A stretch of DNA of 5,178 bases from an uncultured Mediterraneibacter sp. (GTDB taxonomy: Bacteria > Bacillota > Clostridia > Lachnospirales > Lachnospiraceae), in the NCBI GenBank assembly GCA_934418295.1, contig CAKRWZ010000098.1, positions 1 to 5,178 on the forward strand, written 5' to 3'. The notes under the pieces are model-generated. The model saw only the letters and a program-made list of their open reading frames with translations. It searched no databases and was not told the origin of the DNA. A program made the position numbers and the translations under genes. Below are positions 4,266-5,178 of this stretch, in pieces (positions within the stretch are counted from its first letter, which is position 1; every line of letters starts with the position of its first letter).

Positions 4266-5178
4266 TTAATCCAATGCTGTTACAGTAAGATTATAATTAA
4301 ACATATCTACTTTCGTATAGATCAGCATATAATTCGTAAGCGTATATTTCAGCACCACATCTCCATTTGTTGCGTCATACAATCGATTATAAACCATCGG
4401 CACCTGTATAGACATATTCGAAGTTCCACCTGACTGTCCAAAATTTCCACGGATCAAAGTGCTGTCCACACTTTTATTGTCATATCCGTCAGAAAGCGCC
4501 GCGCCAAAAGACTGATTCGACTGAGTTGCACTTAACGCAATAGACCCGTTAAACCCTACCTGATAAACATGCCCCTGTTTTAATGTGATGGTTTTCTGTG
4601 CCCCGTCATATGTAACCAGATTTCCCCTGTTCATCAATTCACTGAAGGAGAGTACATTATTTATCTGTGTTGTGTTTCCCTGTGCATAAAAGTACCCGGA
4701 ACATGTTCCGTTTTGACCGTCAGTTCCATTTACTCCGTCCGCTCCTTTCAGCGTGGAAAGATCATAAAGATCCTGCCAGTCGGATTCTCCGGTGTATCTC
4801 CACTGCAATATATTTCCATTTACACGAATTTCCGGTGTTTTTCCGTTTATCCCGTTTACTCCATCCTGCCCATTGATTCCATCTTTTCCATTGATTCCGT
4901 CTTTTCCATCAATTCCGTCTGCTCCTTTTAACCTTGTTAAATCATACAGATTCAACCAGACCGTTTCTCCGGTATATCTCCATTGCAAATTGTCGCTGTC
5001 CACACGAAATTCTGCCGTTTTTCCGTCTTCTCCGTCTTGTCCGTTCTGTCCGGATGGACCGGTAATATCAGAAAGCGCTACCAAATCCTGCCACTCTTCT
5101 CCTTCATACCTCCATTGAACTGCTGAATCCGTCTTTCTGACCTCTACATTTTTCCCATCGGCTCCGTCTTGTCCGTCA
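4266..5178 (-). CDS. Collagen-like surface protein with W-R-Y modules and C1q/BclA-like head (5' end off window)
   Basis: The visible 303 residues are the C-terminal part; the frame stays open through the right edge, so the true start is outside. The TTG at 5082-5084 is internal (DLVALSD), not a start. Three related modules (visible residues 9-40, 53-84, 113-144) share G-K-x-x-E-x-R ... L/V-Q-W-R-Y-x-G-E ... W-x-x-L ... L/I-x-G. They alternate with Gly-X-Y runs at 40-54, 85-114 (ten triplets, rich in GxD and GxN, no proline) and 145-159. Residues 160-303 form a Ser/Asn/Gln/Tyr-rich beta-strand domain (ITLKQGHVYQVGFNGSIAL is typical) resembling the trimeric C1q/TNF-like heads of BclA-type bacterial collagens. 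I infer a trimeric surface or exosporium-type fibre; a phage tail fibre is an alternative, although no phage genes are nearby. C159 is the only cysteine seen. No LPxTG sorting motif or membrane anchor occurs at the C-terminus, so anchoring must lie upstream or involve assembly on a scaffold. Transcription ends at the shared terminator at 4150-4192. Confidence 0.85.
   Translation of the reverse strand, partial: DGQDGADGKNVEVRKTDSAVQWRYEGEEWQDLVALSDITGPSGQNGQDGEDGKTAEFRVDSDNLQWRYTGETVWLNLYDLTRLKGADGIDGKDGINGKDGINGQDGVNGINGKTPEIRVNGNILQWRYTGESDWQDLYDLSTLKGADGVNGTDGQNGTCSGYFYAQGNTTQINNVLSFSELMNRGNLVTYDGAQKTITLKQGHVYQVGFNGSIALSATQSNQSFGAALSDGYDNKSVDSTLIRGNFGQSGGTSNMSIQVPMVYNRLYDATNGDVVLKYTLTNYMLIYTKVDMFNYNLTVTALD
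4746..5153 (-). repeat. Three W-R-Y modules within the collagen-like gene
   Basis: Three 32-codon units at 5153-5058, 5021-4926 and 4841-4746 encode the same module with LQWRYTGE or VQWRYEGE at the centre. Units two and three are the closest pair (both end in L-K-G-A-D-G) and also share long DNA stretches. Unit one is more diverged and one residue shorter around E-E-W. They probably arose by in-frame duplication. Further units are likely beyond the right edge, since Gly-X-Y triplets (DGQDGADG) are still running at 5178. Confidence 0.85.
4836..4925 (-). repeat. Gly-X-Y triplet tract with 18-base tandem units
   Basis: Ten consecutive Gly-X-Y codon triplets encode GAD-GID-GKD-GIN-GKD-GIN-GQD-GVN-GIN-GKT. 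In the DNA, 4872-4889 and 4890-4907 are 18-base units differing at one position (ATTGATTCC[A/G]TCTTTTCC on the plus strand), and 4908-4925 is a third, more diverged unit. Such units can expand or contract by slippage without breaking the frame. Confidence 0.85.

Noticed and set aside
4697..4710. Perfect 14-base palindrome CGGAACATGTTCCG, LexA-box-like
   Set aside because: It lies inside the collagen-like coding region, and the GAAC/GTTC arms are two bases apart rather than the four of the Firmicute LexA box.
4836..4925. Short repeats that might suggest a CRISPR array
   Set aside because: Units are directly adjacent with no spacers and are in frame as Gly-X-Y codons.

Overview
The window looks like a chromosomal segment from a Gram-positive Clostridia-type Firmicute, most likely of the Lachnospiraceae kind. 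The clues are the ChW (clostridial hydrophobic with conserved W) surface repeats, strong purine-rich Shine-Dalgarno sites, sigma-A-type promoters and moderate GC content. The taxonomic call is an inference from protein style only; there is no rRNA or other marker gene.

Layout from left to right. Positions 1-539 (minus) hold a piece of a ChW-repeat cell-surface protein that runs off the left edge; its 5' end is broken by a stop at 540-542, so it is called a pseudogene fragment. Positions 585-1127 (minus) encode a PAP2-type lipid phosphatase. A 91-base divergent gap with a promoter separates it from 1219-1815 (plus), a GNAT acetyltransferase of the phosphinothricin/methionine-sulfoximine acetyltransferase type. 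Shikimate kinase (aroK, 1841-2365, minus) converges on that gene with only 25 bases between the stops. A pyrimidine-rich divergent gap (2366-2649) carries outward promoters for aroK and for an 11-helix neurotransmitter:sodium symporter (NSS) family amino-acid transporter (2650-4020, plus). Five bases after the transporter begins a consensus promoter for a tRNA-Trp gene (4073-4143), followed by a strong, probably bidirectional terminator (4150-4192). From the right edge, a collagen-like surface protein (4266-5178, minus, 5' end outside the window) converges on that terminator. It has three W-R-Y modules interleaved with Gly-X-Y runs, then a C1q/BclA-like C-terminal head.

How the parts relate: most genes seem to be independent units with their own promoters. 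The centre has a loose aromatic amino-acid theme (shikimate kinase, a sodium-coupled amino-acid symporter, tRNA-Trp), which is only suggestive. The two ends encode envelope or surface proteins, and PAP2 acts on membrane lipid phosphates. I see no phage, transposase, CRISPR array or defence system. The points most worth a second look are the broken ChW gene, the modular collagen-like protein, and the tRNA-Trp with a Glu-like D-arm placed directly behind the transporter.
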